From Chlorocebus sabaeus (lineage: Eukaryota; Chordata; Mammalia; Primates; Cercopithecidae): a DNA stretch of 64,000 bases. The notes under the pieces are model-generated. The model was not told where the DNA came from, did not search any database, and was given only the letters and a program-made list of their open reading frames with translations. Numbering within the stretch: position 1 is the stretch's first letter; each line of letters starts with the position of its first letter. The stretch covers positions 77,133,622 through 77,197,621 of the forward strand of contig NC_132925.1 of NCBI RefSeq assembly GCF_047675955.1. Direction: 5' to 3'. Positions 37,166 through 48,345 of the stretch are shown here, piece by piece. A program made the position numbers and the translations under genes.

Positions 37166-37295
37166 AAGAAAGAAAGAAATAGAGAGAGAAAGAGAGAATG
37201 AGCAAGAGAAAGAGAGAGAGAGAGAGAGAACAAGAAAGAGAAAGAGAAAGAGAAAAAAAGAAAAAAAAAGGAGAAGGAGAAGAGAGAAAAGAAAA
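37166..37295 (+). repeat. GA-rich polypurine tract
   Basis: Alu tail expanded into (AAAG)n/(GA)n sequence. The stretch 37232-37295 is 64 purines in a row on the plus (sense) strand. Confidence 0.93.
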
Positions 37296-37317
37296 CCTCC
37301 AAATTCAATCACTTGGG

Positions 37318-37655
37318 TTTTTTTGTTTTTGTTTGGTTGTTTTTTGGGGGTGTTTTTGTTTGTTTGTTTTTTGAGACAGGGTCTCACTCTGTCACCCAGG
37401 CTGAAGTGCAGTTGCTCAGTCTTGACTCTCTACAGCCTTGACCCCCTGGGCTCAAGCGATTCTCCCGCCTCAGCTCCCCAAGTAGTTGGGACTATGGGCA
37501 CACACCACAAATCCCGGCGAATTTTTAGTATTTTTTGTAGAGATGGGATTTCACCATGCCCAAGCTGTTCTATTAACTCCTGAGCTCAAGGGATCCACCT
37601 GCCTCAGCCTCCCAAAGTTCTTGGATTACAGGTGTGAGCCACTGGACCCAGTCCC
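37318..37655 (-). mobile_element. Full-length old Alu (J-like), antisense
   Basis: Starts with a T/TTTG tail, gagacagggtctcactctg and ends gtgtgagccactggaccc. The divergence suggests AluJ. Confidence 0.9.
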
Positions 37656-37739
37656 TCTACTTGGGTTTTTAAAGGGCCTTTTAAACTTCTGTCACTTCTA
37701 GAACCTTGTTAATTAAAGTCGCTACATTTCTTCACTCAA

Positions 37740-37945
37740 GCCATACCATGTGTTCATGTGTTAATGCTTTGCCTGAATCATCTAATTCGATCTTTACTAA
37801 CAACCCCATGAGGCAGGTGCTTTGCTTATTCCTATTGTACAGATGAGGAAACTGACAGTCACAGAGGTTACATTTCCTGGCCACAATCACCCAGTTCCTA
37901 CGAAGTCCACATTTCTAACCACAGCCTCTCTAGATTTCCCCACTG
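37740..37945 (-). mobile_element. MIR SINE relic
   Basis: acaaccccatgaggcaggtg, ttgtacagatgaggaaactg and ctggccacaatcacccagttc: antisense MIR. Confidence 0.8.
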
Positions 37946-38797
37946 GCTATGCCTGGCTTTACTCTATGCCACTTAATTTTCCAAAGCCCTGAGCCTCACT
38001 CAGTGTGGTGGAAACCTTAAAAGGTAAAACCAAGTACCTGACAAACAGAGCAGTGGGAATGCAGAGGTGATTTAACTGTACACTGTGAATCCATCTCTAA
38101 CATGAGAAAGGAGAGAGGAGGATGCAGGAAAGAAGAAAGCAGGCAGGCTGGAAGTGTCACCAAAAAAAAAAGAGCATCCACTGAAAAAAGATCGACTAAC
38201 CCTTAGAAGCATTAAAAGGTTTTTTACAATCATCTATCCCAAGGGTTAAAGAAAACAAGTTTCGTTATTGTCAAATTCACTGAAAGAAAAGTTCCAGGGG
38301 TGAGTGATTGGTTCTTGTGTTGGGCATTTCAGACACTCTTGGTTGAACCTACCCTCCCTTATGTTTATGTCTCCTTGGGACTGAGATAAAGGACAGTATG
38401 AATACCTTTTAGGAGAACATGCATGACAAAAATATCTGCTCACTAACTTTACCTGGGCAAAGGACATGAAGATAATTTTTGTTGGAAGAAGACGTACAAG
38501 TTGGCATTCAAGGAAATTGAAGTTAATTCTGGCTCTTATCAGTTGGTAAGCCTTCAAATTTATTATTTCAGAGGAAAAATTGAGTATCGGTCATCAAATT
38601 TTAGTTATGTGTGCGCTTAAGACATTTGGCCAGTGGGGCCCAAATGTTTTTCAAGAGCTTAGGAAGCTAAATTTTAAAAGGAACTGTATAAACTCCAAAA
38701 TATATAAAGATAACTATAAAATAAAAAATATTTAATTATACGTCTTTTAAATTTAACCTATATCAACTAGTCAATTACAACTCAATTCAACTTTCAG

Positions 38798-39090
38798 CTG
38801 GGTGCAGTGGCTCATGCCTCTAATCCCAGCACTTTGGGAGACCGAGGCTGGTGAATCATTTGAGCCCAGGAGTTTGCAGCCTGGGCAACATGGCAAAACC
38901 CCATCTCTACTATAAATACAAAAATTTGCCTGGCATGGCGGCACATGCCTACGGTCCCAGCTACTCAGGAGATTGAGGTGAGAGGATCATTTGAGCCCCG
39001 GAGGTGGAGGTTGAGGTGAGCCAAGATCGTGTCAATATGCTCCAGTATGGGTGACGCAGCAAGATCCTGTCTCAAGAAAAAAAAAAAAAA
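38798..39090 (+). mobile_element. Full-length Alu (J-like), sense
   Basis: agctgggtgcagtggctc to caagatcctgtctcaag plus A-tail. Imperfect flanking direct repeat: caactttca before and acaactttca after. Confidence 0.92.
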
Positions 39091-40321
39091 AGCAGCAACA
39101 AACAACTTTCATGCAGTTTTTTGTTGCTGTTGTTGTTTTTAAAGATAGTTTTTAGTATGTTTGTTATTTTGTGGATGTGGGGTCCCACGGTAAGAGTGAC
39201 TAGGCCTTGTGATGAACTTAACATAGCCCCAGTGGTCAGTGTAAGGAGCCCCAGATGCAACTGGGAACTCAGGTAATATTTTCACTGTGCTGTGATGGTG
39301 TCAGTATACCAGGGTCCAGTTATTTCTCTACAACTGAGATTCATCACTTTTCAAGAACAACTCTCTGGCTCCAGGTTGAGCCTATGTCATGCACTTGGCC
39401 TCCAGAGCCATTTCCCCAATTCTTTAAGACAACACCTCAGTCCTTACTGAAGGGCATTTAGCCAGCTGGCCTCATTCATCATTTCCTTTTGAGATTCCTG
39501 GCATTCATGGCCACTCCCAGTGGTTTCTCATAAGTGTTGAAAAGAGAAAATAAAGACCAAACCCACAAGCCAGTCCCTGGGGAAAGAGACAAGCATGGCT
39601 CACAGTGTCCTCAGGGGTCCCCTTCAGTAGGACGATGGGAACCCAGCCCATGAAAGCAGCCAACCCCCGCCCCAATGCAAACCAACAACAGCTTCCATAA
39701 TCCCCTCTATCAAAGGCAACCGGGAGGTCTCACGGGATGGGGCTGGCTGCTTGGAGGGCAGCCAAAGCCCTGAATGGCTATCCCTGAGTACCCCTAAGCA
39801 CTGCTTCTGTGTGCCCACCACAATTTGGGTCCCCATTCAGAGACACAAATGTTGGGGACACTCAAGTGCTACTGAGGTTGGCTTTGTTGTCATTGCTTCC
39901 ATGTGGGAGGCTTGATCGGGAGTGCCTTTGATGTGGTTAGGGCTTTTCCTGGGAGCACTTGACCGTTCGTGATTTGAGAGACATTGGCTGCCTGCCTTAG
40001 CCCTGGGAGGTGTTGACACACTTGCTTATTCGGGAACCTAGACAGTGCCTGTGGCAGGCTTGGCCAGCATAACCAGGCCTCAGTGCAGCTCTCACACTGT
40101 GGGTAGATCCTGCTTCATTTGACACTGGCAAAACAGAGCTATCATTTTCAAGCCACTAAAGTCATTAGGCAGGTGTTTATTGAGTGACTGCCATGGACTT
40201 TATATAATATGCAAGGGCTATAAAATATGTCTGGGCACTGCATAATGTGATATTCTAACTAAGGACTGCAGACAGACCAACAGAACATAGAGCAGAAACA
40301 GGATGGTGTGATAGATAAAGA

Positions 40322-40741
40322 GGTTGTATTGGTTCACTGTTGCTGTGTAACAAACCACCCCAACACTCAGTGGCTTAAAGCCACAGTCATTTACTCTCAT
40401 TTGTCATCTGAAAATCAGTTGGAGGTTGGCTGATCCATGCCAGCCTCAGCTGAATGACTCTGCTTTAAGTTCTGGGTCTGGCTGGCCTTGGATTCTCACT
40501 GTGGGTTGGGCCCAGACCTACTCCACATGGTTCATTCTGGGATCCAGGCTGAAAGGACAGCAGCTACCTGGAGGAGGCTTTGCTCACAGTGGTGACAAAG
40601 ACAAGGAGAAAAAGCTCAACTACTCTAGCACCATTTTAAGCTTGTGCTTGCATCACGTCTGCTAATGCCCCATTGGCCAAAGAAAGTCACAGGAGTAATT
40701 TTAAAGTCAAGCTGCAGGGATGTATACTCTGCCTAGGAGAC
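40322..40741 (+). mobile_element. Old interspersed repeat, family not certain
   Basis: The opening (gttcactgttgctgtgtaac, cactcagtggcttaaagcc) and later cattggccaaagaaagtcac are familiar from a common mammalian repeat, but I cannot name it reliably. It directly abuts the MaLR LTR at 40742. Confidence 0.55.
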
Positions 40742-41151
40742 TGTCTTGGTCTATTTTCTGGTGTTTATAACAGAATACCTGAAACTGGGTAATTTATAAA
40801 GGAAAGGAATTTATTTCTTAGAGTCATGGAGGCTGAGAAGTCCAAGGTCAAGGAGCTGAATCTGGTGAGGGACTCTTGCTCGTGGAGACTCTCTGCAGAG
40901 TCCTAAGGTGGCACAAGTCATCGCATGGCAAAAGGGCCGAGCATGCTAGGTCAGGTCTCTTTTCCTCTTTTTATAAAGCCACAAGTCTCAGTCCTTTGAT
41001 AACCCATTAATCCATAAATATATTAATCTATTCATGAGGGCAGAGTCCTCAGGACCCAGTCACTTCTTAAAGGCCCCACTCCTCAATACTGTCACATTGG
41101 AGATTACGTTTTAAAATGAGTTTTTGAAGGGACGATATTCAAACCATAGCA
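40742..41151 (-). mobile_element. Solitary MaLR-type LTR, antisense
   Basis: Bounded by TG...CA (tgtcttggtc ... aaaccatagca). It carries the antisense MaLR landmarks gaaactgggtaatttataaa, catggaggctgagaagtcc and aggccccactcctcaatac. The flanking 5-bp repeat is imperfect (gagac / gaggc). An ancient solitary LTR of the ERVL-MaLR class; no internal retroviral genes are present. Confidence 0.75.
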
Positions 41152-41554
41152 GAGGCCAGAAGAAGTAATCCCATGAACAAATCCAACATCAATTTGGCAG
41201 GAAGAAAACTCCTCTCTTAGAGAAGGCAGGAGAGTGTGAATCCCATCGAACAATAATCTCATCTATCCCCTGGGGTCAGGAAGGGCCAGTGAAGGAAGAT
41301 AAGAGGATTGGAAGTGAGAGGAAGTGTTTCAGGCACTCAGAGTTGGAAGTCAGAAAAATGAGAACAATCCTTTTGCCATAGCTGCCAAAAAAATCAGACC
41401 CAAATTCAAGCCCCAATTTTATTTTTCCCAGACTGAGAAAACACAAAAGCCATTGCTCAGATGGTTTGGAAAACATTTGCAAGGTCAGCTCATTTCATGA
41501 TGTTTGATTCCAGTACTGGCACTTGGACTACTTGTACATCTTTGAGATGTCGCT

Positions 41555-41800
41555 GAATAATTATCACCATACTTTTAGGATTTACTGAGAATCAGGCTAG
41601 GACATATTTCCTCATCTTACAAAAGAAAGCTAGGAGAGAAGCACTATAGACATCTCCATTTTACAAGTAAGAAAATAGAGTCTGCAGGAGAGTCAGCTGT
41701 TGAGCATCACTCAGGTAGAAAGTGGCACAGCTGGATGTAGAAGCTAGGCTGCCAGATTCCAGAGCCTGCACTCTTAATCCTGTGCTGCTCAGATAATGCT
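41555..41800 (-). mobile_element. MIR SINE relic
   Basis: ctccattttacaagtaag, gagcatcactcaggtag and gagcctgcactcttaatcc: antisense MIR. Confidence 0.75.
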
Positions 41801-41834
41801 GACTGCTTTGTATTAAGAACTTACATTCTCCCAC

Positions 41835-42005
41835 TTAATTGGGGGCAAGGCAGATCAGAAACCCTATAAGGTAGGTGCTATTCATGTGACCACTTTACAG
41901 ACACGAAGACTGAGACCTGAGAGGCTAATAAATATGTCTGAGATCATAAAGCTGTTAGATGATACATATAGAACAGTCTTACTCCAAAATTCCTCCCCAC
42001 TGCAC
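41835..42005 (-). mobile_element. MIR SINE relic
   Basis: accctataaggtaggtgc, ccactttacagacacgaag and gagatcataaagctgttag: a second antisense MIR next to the first. Confidence 0.75.
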
Positions 42006-42889
42006 CAGCTTCCTCATTTATAAATGAGGGGCATAGCTAAAGTTGTCTTCAGGAATTCTTTCAGCTTAGAGGCTGTTGTTCTGTCTCTCCCAGTTTCCCC
42101 TCCCCCCACCCCTCATTTGGTTCATGCTTTCAGAGAAGCTGGTTGGAATGCAAAGGGGTTTGCAATACATTTTGTAATTCCCCTGGCCCAAGCCTGTCAG
42201 TGGCTTTTGCCTAGCTGGCTGTAGGGTAGGTTTTATAAACTTTTGAGTCTTCTGGAGCCTGTAAGGTGTCTTAAGGCAGATTCAAGTTCAAAAGACACAA
42301 TTAGCCAGTCTCCCAGTTATTTATGGGAACCATAGTTGCAACCATAACAACCAGCTCAGGTTACAAAAGTAATTATAGGAAAACACCCAGTGTTGGAAAT
42401 TAAATAGGAGTTGGTTGGCAGAATCGCTGAGAGGAGGGAATAAAAGAATGCTTTCCCTGTAACTTCATGGGAGCTCCTTTTTATGTCTGGCATGCAGTGA
42501 GCAGTTCATTTTCTCTTAAGATACTCAGGAACTAAGGATAAACAGATGTCTAGAAGAAGGCAGCTAGATGATGGAGATGGGGCAGAAGAGCCCTAGACTG
42601 GGAAGACAGAGCCAATATTTCCAAGGACAAAAATCTCATCTCCTTTTACAACAAAAGGGGAGATCTTTGGGCTACACCATGAGCTCCATTTCAGAGAAGG
42701 CAACACTGACATTTAAATCAGGTGATGTGCTGTCATCTCTCTAATTTAGCCTTTGACAGTTCCTCCCTATGCCATCCTGTTACTTAGCTCCAACCTTGGA
42801 AAATGTAGATTTTCCTCTTGCCCAGCTCTGTATTTTCTTATGAGTCAACATTCAATGAATAATGCAATCGAAGCTTTCACAGCTGAATA

Positions 42890-43435
42890 GGATCTCAAAA
42901 TAATACAGGCTCAGCCGGACTTCCAGTTCCCAGTCCTGTATGTGAAGAGCTTGGAAGTCATTGTTCCTGACCTCACCACAAGGAAAATGCTGAACAAACT
43001 GAAAATCAGCATCTCTTCTTAGATCTGCCAGAGAATCGAGGTTACAGGGCAAACCACTGCCCCCAAAATTGGAGAGACAGGCAGGCTGGTACAGAGAATC
43101 ACACCTTACTGGAGCAGAAGCCCAAGAGCAGAAATTGCCACTGAAGCTGGTGCTGGGTTTCTTTTGCTCAGTGCATCAACAAAAATTTGCTTTCAATAAA
43201 AATTAGAAATCATACTTTAAAAAAACCCACAGCACACAGACAGCAAGCATCAGAACCAGATTCAGACATGGCAGAGATGTTGGAATTATCCAACCAAGAA
43301 TGTATAAAAACTATGATCAATATGCTTAGAGTTCAAATGGAAAAAGTGCAAGAAGAGGTGGGTGATATAAGCAAAGAGATGGAAGCTCTAAGAAAGAACC
43401 AAAAGGAAATGCTAAAAATCAAACACCAGGCTATT
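42890..43435 (+). mobile_element. Old L1 5' portion: 5' UTR and start of ORF1, sense
   Basis: 42890-43200 resembles an L1M 5' UTR (ggacttccagttcccag, tgaaaatcagcatctcttc, agagacaggcaggctgg). From 43187 an open frame of 105 codons includes an ORF1p-like amino end (residues about 27-80, SDMAEMLELS and a predicted coiled coil rich in Glu, Lys and Met). The similarity ends near 43435, after which MIR-like sequence begins. Retaining the 5' end and losing the 3' end is the reverse of usual L1 truncation, so a later deletion or recombination is likely. Confidence 0.75.
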
Positions 43436-43580
43436 GGTTTTAGGACAGGAAAACATCAACCGCCTCCTCCATTATACAGGTATGCAAACAGACTCTGCCA
43501 ATGACTTGGCCAAGGTTACAGTTAGTGAGAAAATAAGGACTGAGATGCGGGTCTTCTATATGTGCATAAAGTGTGGTATA
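43436..43580 (-). mobile_element. MIR-like relic after L1
   Basis: cattatacaggtatgcaaac, gacttggccaaggttacag and gagatgcgggtcttc suggest antisense MIR. Confidence 0.55.
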
Positions 43581-43599
43581 CATTATTCCCTCCAGCCTT

Positions 43600-43730
43600 G
43601 ATTCCATAGGCATTCATTGAAAGTTTCCTCTGTACTGAGCACTGAGCTAAACAACTAGAATATAACAATAGGTAAGATGGACTTGCTCTCTGTCCTTATG
43701 AAGTTTATAGCATAGAATTTTACTCACTTC
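43600..43730 (-). mobile_element. L2 3' tip, antisense
   Basis: ataggcattcattgaaag, gagcactgagctaaacaac and ctgtccttatgaagtttatag. Confidence 0.65.
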
Positions 43731-43849
43731 CTCTTTAACCATACCAAATAATGTCCATGAATTATTAAACATTGTTAAATTTCATTTTCAACTTGAATCT
43801 CATCTCCACACATTTGTGTGTGTGTGGAGGAAATCAGAATTTCGTGAAA

Positions 43850-44020
43850 TCATGTTTTCAGCAAATGCCCGTTGAATGTGCTCATGTGCTGCGCAATGTG
43901 CTAGAAGCCAGGGGCACAGTAATGGGGGAAACAGGCATAGATCTCTGCCCTGTGAGTTTTGTGAGTTTACGTTCTGGCCAGAGACAAACCAACCAACAAA
44001 ACAAATAAAGGAGTCCATCA
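43850..44020 (-). mobile_element. L2 relic, antisense
   Basis: atgtgctagaagccaggg, ctgccctgtgagttttgtg and caaccaacaaaacaaataaag. Confidence 0.6.
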
Positions 44021-44159
44021 TACAAGTGACAATTGCTTTGTGGAGAAGTTTTAATGTTCCACCCTATTTAAATATCCCCCCCGCCTGCTTCCTGGTACCT
44101 CCAAATTCCATTTTCTGCTTTCTTTTCCTTCATTGCAATAATCAGATTTGTGATATATG

Positions 44160-44370
44160 TAGGGGATATGAAAGATCTGGTGACAAGATGGACATGTGGC
44201 AAAGAGAGGCAAACAAGAATGATGTCTGGGTGGCTGGCAGTTCCTTTGACTAAGCCGGGGGAGCCTTAGAGGAACAGATGTGAGGGAGAACAGTTCAAGC
44301 TGAGGTTTGGACACATTTGATCTCAGACTCCTGGAGAGGAGACATTCCAGTGGAAATGTCAAGGAGGCAA
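44160..44370 (-). mobile_element. L2 relic, antisense (reverse transcriptase region)
   Basis: gaggtttggacacatttgatc and gacattccagtggaaatgtc match the antisense L2 coding region further into the element than the 3' tip. Confidence 0.6.
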
Positions 44371-45684
44371 ACCAAAGCCTTCATCTCTGCCTCTCAGACA
44401 GCCCTATTTCTACAAAGCAAATGCCTCACTTATGTAGATAAGAAGTAGCTTAGCTTTTCTAGTACACTAAAGAACCCAAAGCCCAGCCTATCAATTAGTT
44501 TGCATGAGACACACTGTGATGGCACAATTGATTCCCTTGGAATGGAATATCATGCAGTCTGCCTCAAAGGCAGGCCAGAAGATTTTAATGCAGCTGTCTC
44601 CAGGCAATTATTAACTTTCCTTCTTAGCAACAGGACCACGGCACTTTCATTCCTTGAAATGACACTTCTCTCTCGTTAAAGCCTGCAGTTAATTTTATGA
44701 ACCGCACCAATTTAACACCCAGTTCACATGAGCCATATACCTTGAATAAATGCAAATCCAGTCTCTGAGACATGAATTATGGCCTTATGCTGGGCATCAC
44801 CATGGCAACTAATGACGTCCCCCCACCCCCGACCCCAGCACCAACCTGCACAAAATCCAATTCTCCAAGGGTCCTTATTTGCCTAACGTGGATGTGTTCT
44901 TGGCTTACTCACATATGCATTCGTAAATATCACTCTGTTGTCAAAGGTTTGCAGTGGATGTTTACTGTCATTTTGGGAGGTTTATTCCCTATGTGGCAAA
45001 TGTTGTTTTTTGTTCGTGGGGGGAAAATTCTAATGAAAATTACTGTGTGTATTTGATTAGCAACATTTGTTGATAACATATGGTCTGAGGAGGCTTCCGC
45101 AAATAGGAGGCTTTAAATAGTAAACAGAGATGTGACTGTGATCAAGCAGATGCTCCCCAAACACACAGAACAAGGTTGTTTTACCCATAGATTTTTCTGA
45201 GCTCCATTCTCCCAAAACCATATTCCTCTCCCTCCTTTTCTCCCCCAGATCAAAGTGTTCACTTTCAAAGTGGTGGCACTGTGGAACAGGTTTGGAGAAA
45301 TAATGTGCTGTGACTTTAAAAGTCATCCCCATCCCCCCAAATATGAATTATCTGCTACTCATGTTTATTATTTGATATTAATAATGATGTAGTGTGACGA
45401 AATGAGTCAGCCAGCTCAAGTCGTTCAGGAAGCAGCATTTGGGCACCACGTGTCTGAAATGCTATAATACACAAGCCCCAATTTTCTAATAAACTAACAG
45501 TGCTAGAAAGAGCTCCATGAAGAATTTAGAGCAGCAAATTGGATCCCCATGGAGTGAGCTGTCCTTGTAAATGCATGTTTATAGTTTGTCTTTGTGAATA
45601 TGCCCAGATGAGCATACTGCTAATCTGCTAATGAAAATGTAAGTATTTCCATTAGGTCAAGTCAGCAATTTACCTGTTTGTAAC

Positions 45685-45995
45685 AGAGATCAGCAAACTT
45701 TTTCTATAAATGACCAGAAAGTAAAACTTTTCAGTTTGTTGGCCATATGGTCTCTGTCATAACTACTCAATTCTGTTATTGCTGCACAAAAGAAGCCATA
45801 GACAAAACATAAATGAGTAAGCTAGCTATGTTCTAATAAAACTTTATTGATGGGCATCAAAATTTGAATGTCATATAATATTCAAATATTCCTTTGATTA
45901 TTTTCAGCCATTTGAAAATATAAAGCCATTATTAGCTTATGAGCCATACATAAGCAGGCCCATACCCATGGCCATAGTTTAACAACCCCTGGTCT
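45685..45995 (+). mobile_element. hAT-type DNA transposon relic (family 1)
   Basis: agagatcagcaaactttttc, tggtctctgtcataactac, ttctaataaaactttattg and tagtttaacaacccctgg. Same family as 28215-28455. Near the centre it has an AT-rich expansion (tatttgatt...) of uncertain origin. Confidence 0.72.
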
Positions 45996-46009
45996 ATAAT
46001 CCTAAAATG

Positions 46010-46127
46010 AAGACTTACATTTTTTAGTGCTTTCTATGTGCCACGTAGTGAGGTAAACACCGCATACGCAATAACGTATGTCCTACATATCCTTCCATTA
46101 AGGACTCCATCTTCTGGGTCAGTTCTA
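46010..46127 (-). mobile_element. MIR relic split by a half-Alu (left part)
   Basis: tttttagtgctttctatgtgcc and gaggtaaacaccgcat read as antisense MIR. It appears to resume at 46257-46335 with ccccaatttatagatgtg. Confidence 0.6.
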
Positions 46128-46256
46128 TTTTTTTAAGAGAGGGGGTATCACTATGTTGCCCAGGCCGGCCTCATACTCCTGGGCTCAAGCAATCCTCCCA
46201 CCTCAACATCCTGCGTAGCTGGGACTACAGGTGCAGACCACCATTCCCATCTGGCT
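46128..46256 (-). mobile_element. Alu left-monomer element (FLAM-like), antisense
   Basis: Only one Alu monomer is present: T-run, ctatgttgcccaggccgg, ctcaagcaatcctccc, gggactacaggtgc. Fits a free left Alu monomer or a truncated AluJ. Confidence 0.75.
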
Positions 46257-46369
46257 ATATTTATAATAAAACTAAATATCATCCCCAATTTATAGATGTG
46301 AAAACGGAGACATTCTCACACCTTATAAGTGTTATTTCTGCACACGGCATCTCCCCCAAAGGAATGTGA

Positions 46370-46465
46370 TATCCATGAGGGCAAAACTTACATCTCACTC
46401 ACCTTTGGATCCATAGCAGGGCCTATCATAGTGATTTCCACACAGTGGACATTCAGGAAGTGTTT
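46370..46465 (+). mobile_element. L2 3' end, sense
   Basis: tatccatgagggcaaaac, atccatagcagggcctatc and cacagtggacattcagg. Confidence 0.65.
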
Positions 46466-47132
46466 CCTAAATGAAGCACTATTTGGAGATCTAATCCCTA
46501 AGCAGTGAAAGTTAGAGCCTCATCTGATGCCAATATGGCGCTTTTAGGTTAGTCACTTACGCTGTTCATCTATTTATTTGCCACCCTCTTACAGGAAGTA
46601 TTTGGTTTGGAATAGACACACATGTCCCAATACACATTCCTTCATATTTGGAGGTGCCACTATGGGTGATGGCATTTCTACAGTCTCTGCTTATGTGCTT
46701 GTGGCTGAAAAGACCAAAAGTAATAATAGCAGCTTATTATATAACTTGGTGGCACTTTCCATCACTATACCGTTGGCAGCCACATTGCTGCCAGCCCTTG
46801 GAGAACCATTCCTCAGCCTTCATGGATTGACGCCTTGCTCCCTAGAGAGCTGTCGTATGCTGAGTATCCTCTGCATGCTGCAGCTGCTGTGTGCACTTCA
46901 GAGAGTTTGTTTGCTAAAAAAATAAAAAATAAATAAAAATTTTAAAAAATCAACTCCTCAAAGAGATAAAGCCCTCAGTTCCTCAGTTGAAAGGGGCAGT
47001 CACACCTTTGGTTATTTCACATGTCTCATCCCTCTACAATCCCCTGAATTTAGTGACATGGTTATTCTGAATTTGTCACTTTCCTAGTTACTGAGCAAAT
47101 ATTTATTGTGTTCCAGGCCCTGTGTTGGGTGC

Positions 47133-47287
47133 TATATATATACACATATATACACACACATATGTGTGTATATATACATATATACGTGTGTATATACGTA
47201 TATGTATATGTATATATACACATATACACACATGCATATGTATATATGTATATATATGTGTGTGTATATATACGTATATACACATAC
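47133..47287. repeat. Alternating purine-pyrimidine (TA/CA/TG)n tract
   Basis: About 155 bp of almost strict Pu-Py alternation (tatatacaca, tatgtgtgta, tacgtgtgta). It includes a 16-bp perfect palindrome acacacatatgtgtgt at about 47153-47168. Starts at the edge of an antisense L2 tip (47085-47132). Several overlapping open frames here are artefacts of the repeat. Confidence 0.95.
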
Positions 47288-47309
47288 AAAAAACCACAGT
47301 AAAGCACTC

Positions 47310-47545
47310 TTGTTTAATGCGTGGGCTTTGAGGTCAGAAACTCTGAGTTTGAAGCCCAGTTCTGTGATCACCTGAGATCCTGGTCCAGTTACTCAACTTC
47401 CCTAAACCCTGGTTTCTCTGTTTATAAAGTATGGGTAATAACAGAATATACTTCACAGAGCTGTCAGAAAGATTAACTGAGATAATTCATTAGAAGCACT
47501 AAGCCCAGGGCCTGGCAAATCGTAAGTACTCAATAATTGGTGGCT
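47310..47545 (+). mobile_element. MIR SINE relic
   Basis: gggctttgaggtcagaaac, ctgagtttgaagcccag, gagataattcattagaagc and gtaagtactcaataattgg. Confidence 0.8.
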
Positions 47546-48099
47546 ATTTTTAATGTTTATGTAAGCTAGTCATACAGTGTGAGTACAGTGGTAGAAAGGA
47601 TGGGATCACAGAATAGGGACACCTAACCTGTTTTACATTATCTACTTTGTCTTCAGAGAGAAGTTAGTCAGTTAACCTTTCCAACTTCAGCTTGCAATAA
47701 ATATTATCCACCTCTGGTCTTTTCAAATCAAAATGCAATTGTATTTCAGTTCTGGGACACTTTAAAGAGGTATTCATCTTAATAGCCATAATCAATTGTA
47801 CAACAAGGGCAAATAAATGGGCAGAGAACAATGTAACAATGAGAAATAGATTCATTTTGGGGTGTGTAGCCCCATCAAAGGCCAAGGTTTTTGATGCTTC
47901 CTCCACTGGCTAATTTGTCTATCTGGGATATAATGCTCTGTGAAGTATATTGAACACGTGAAATAAATTCAAAGTAAAAAGCCGGCGTGGCCCAAAGTCC
48001 CACCAGTCTTGAAACAGAACTTTCCCTTTCAGTTACAGAGGTAACTCTTCTTGATTTAATCAAGACATAAAGCAGTGAATGACGGAATGAGCAAGGGAG

Positions 48100-48345
48100 G
48101 CAACATGGTGGCTTGATTAGGAGTTTGAATTCTGAGGTCTGACTGCCATTTACTCCTGGTATGTGACCCTGAACATATTACCCAGCCTCTCTGTGACTCA
48201 CTTATAACTCTGGAGGTGATAATTGTAGGCATTTCACAGGATGGCCAAGAGGCTTTCAAATGATCAAATGCACGTATGACTGTGTCACACTTTTGAGATA
48301 GGAATTTGTGTCTCGCACATAGTAATCTGAATAAATATTAGCTAT
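48100..48345 (+). mobile_element. MIR SINE relic
   Basis: gtggcttgattaggagtttg, ttactcctggtatgtgacc, cagcctctctgtgactc and cgcacatagtaatctgaataa. Confidence 0.75.

Noticed and set aside
36904..37387. Minus-strand frames of 101-134 codons rich in Phe, Ser and Leu
   Set aside because: They are translations of the GA-rich tract and the flanking Alus, not membrane proteins.
40742..41151. Possible endogenous retrovirus provirus
   Set aside because: Only a solitary LTR with degenerate flanking repeats; no internal gag, pol or env sequence on either side.
42890..43504. Possible new coiled-coil protein gene at 43187
   Set aside because: The amino half matches the start of L1 ORF1, preceded by an L1 5' UTR, so it is a retrotransposon relic.
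47062..47375. Five overlapping frames on both strands rich in Tyr, Ile, His and Thr
   Set aside because: Artefacts of the alternating TA/CA/TG repeat.
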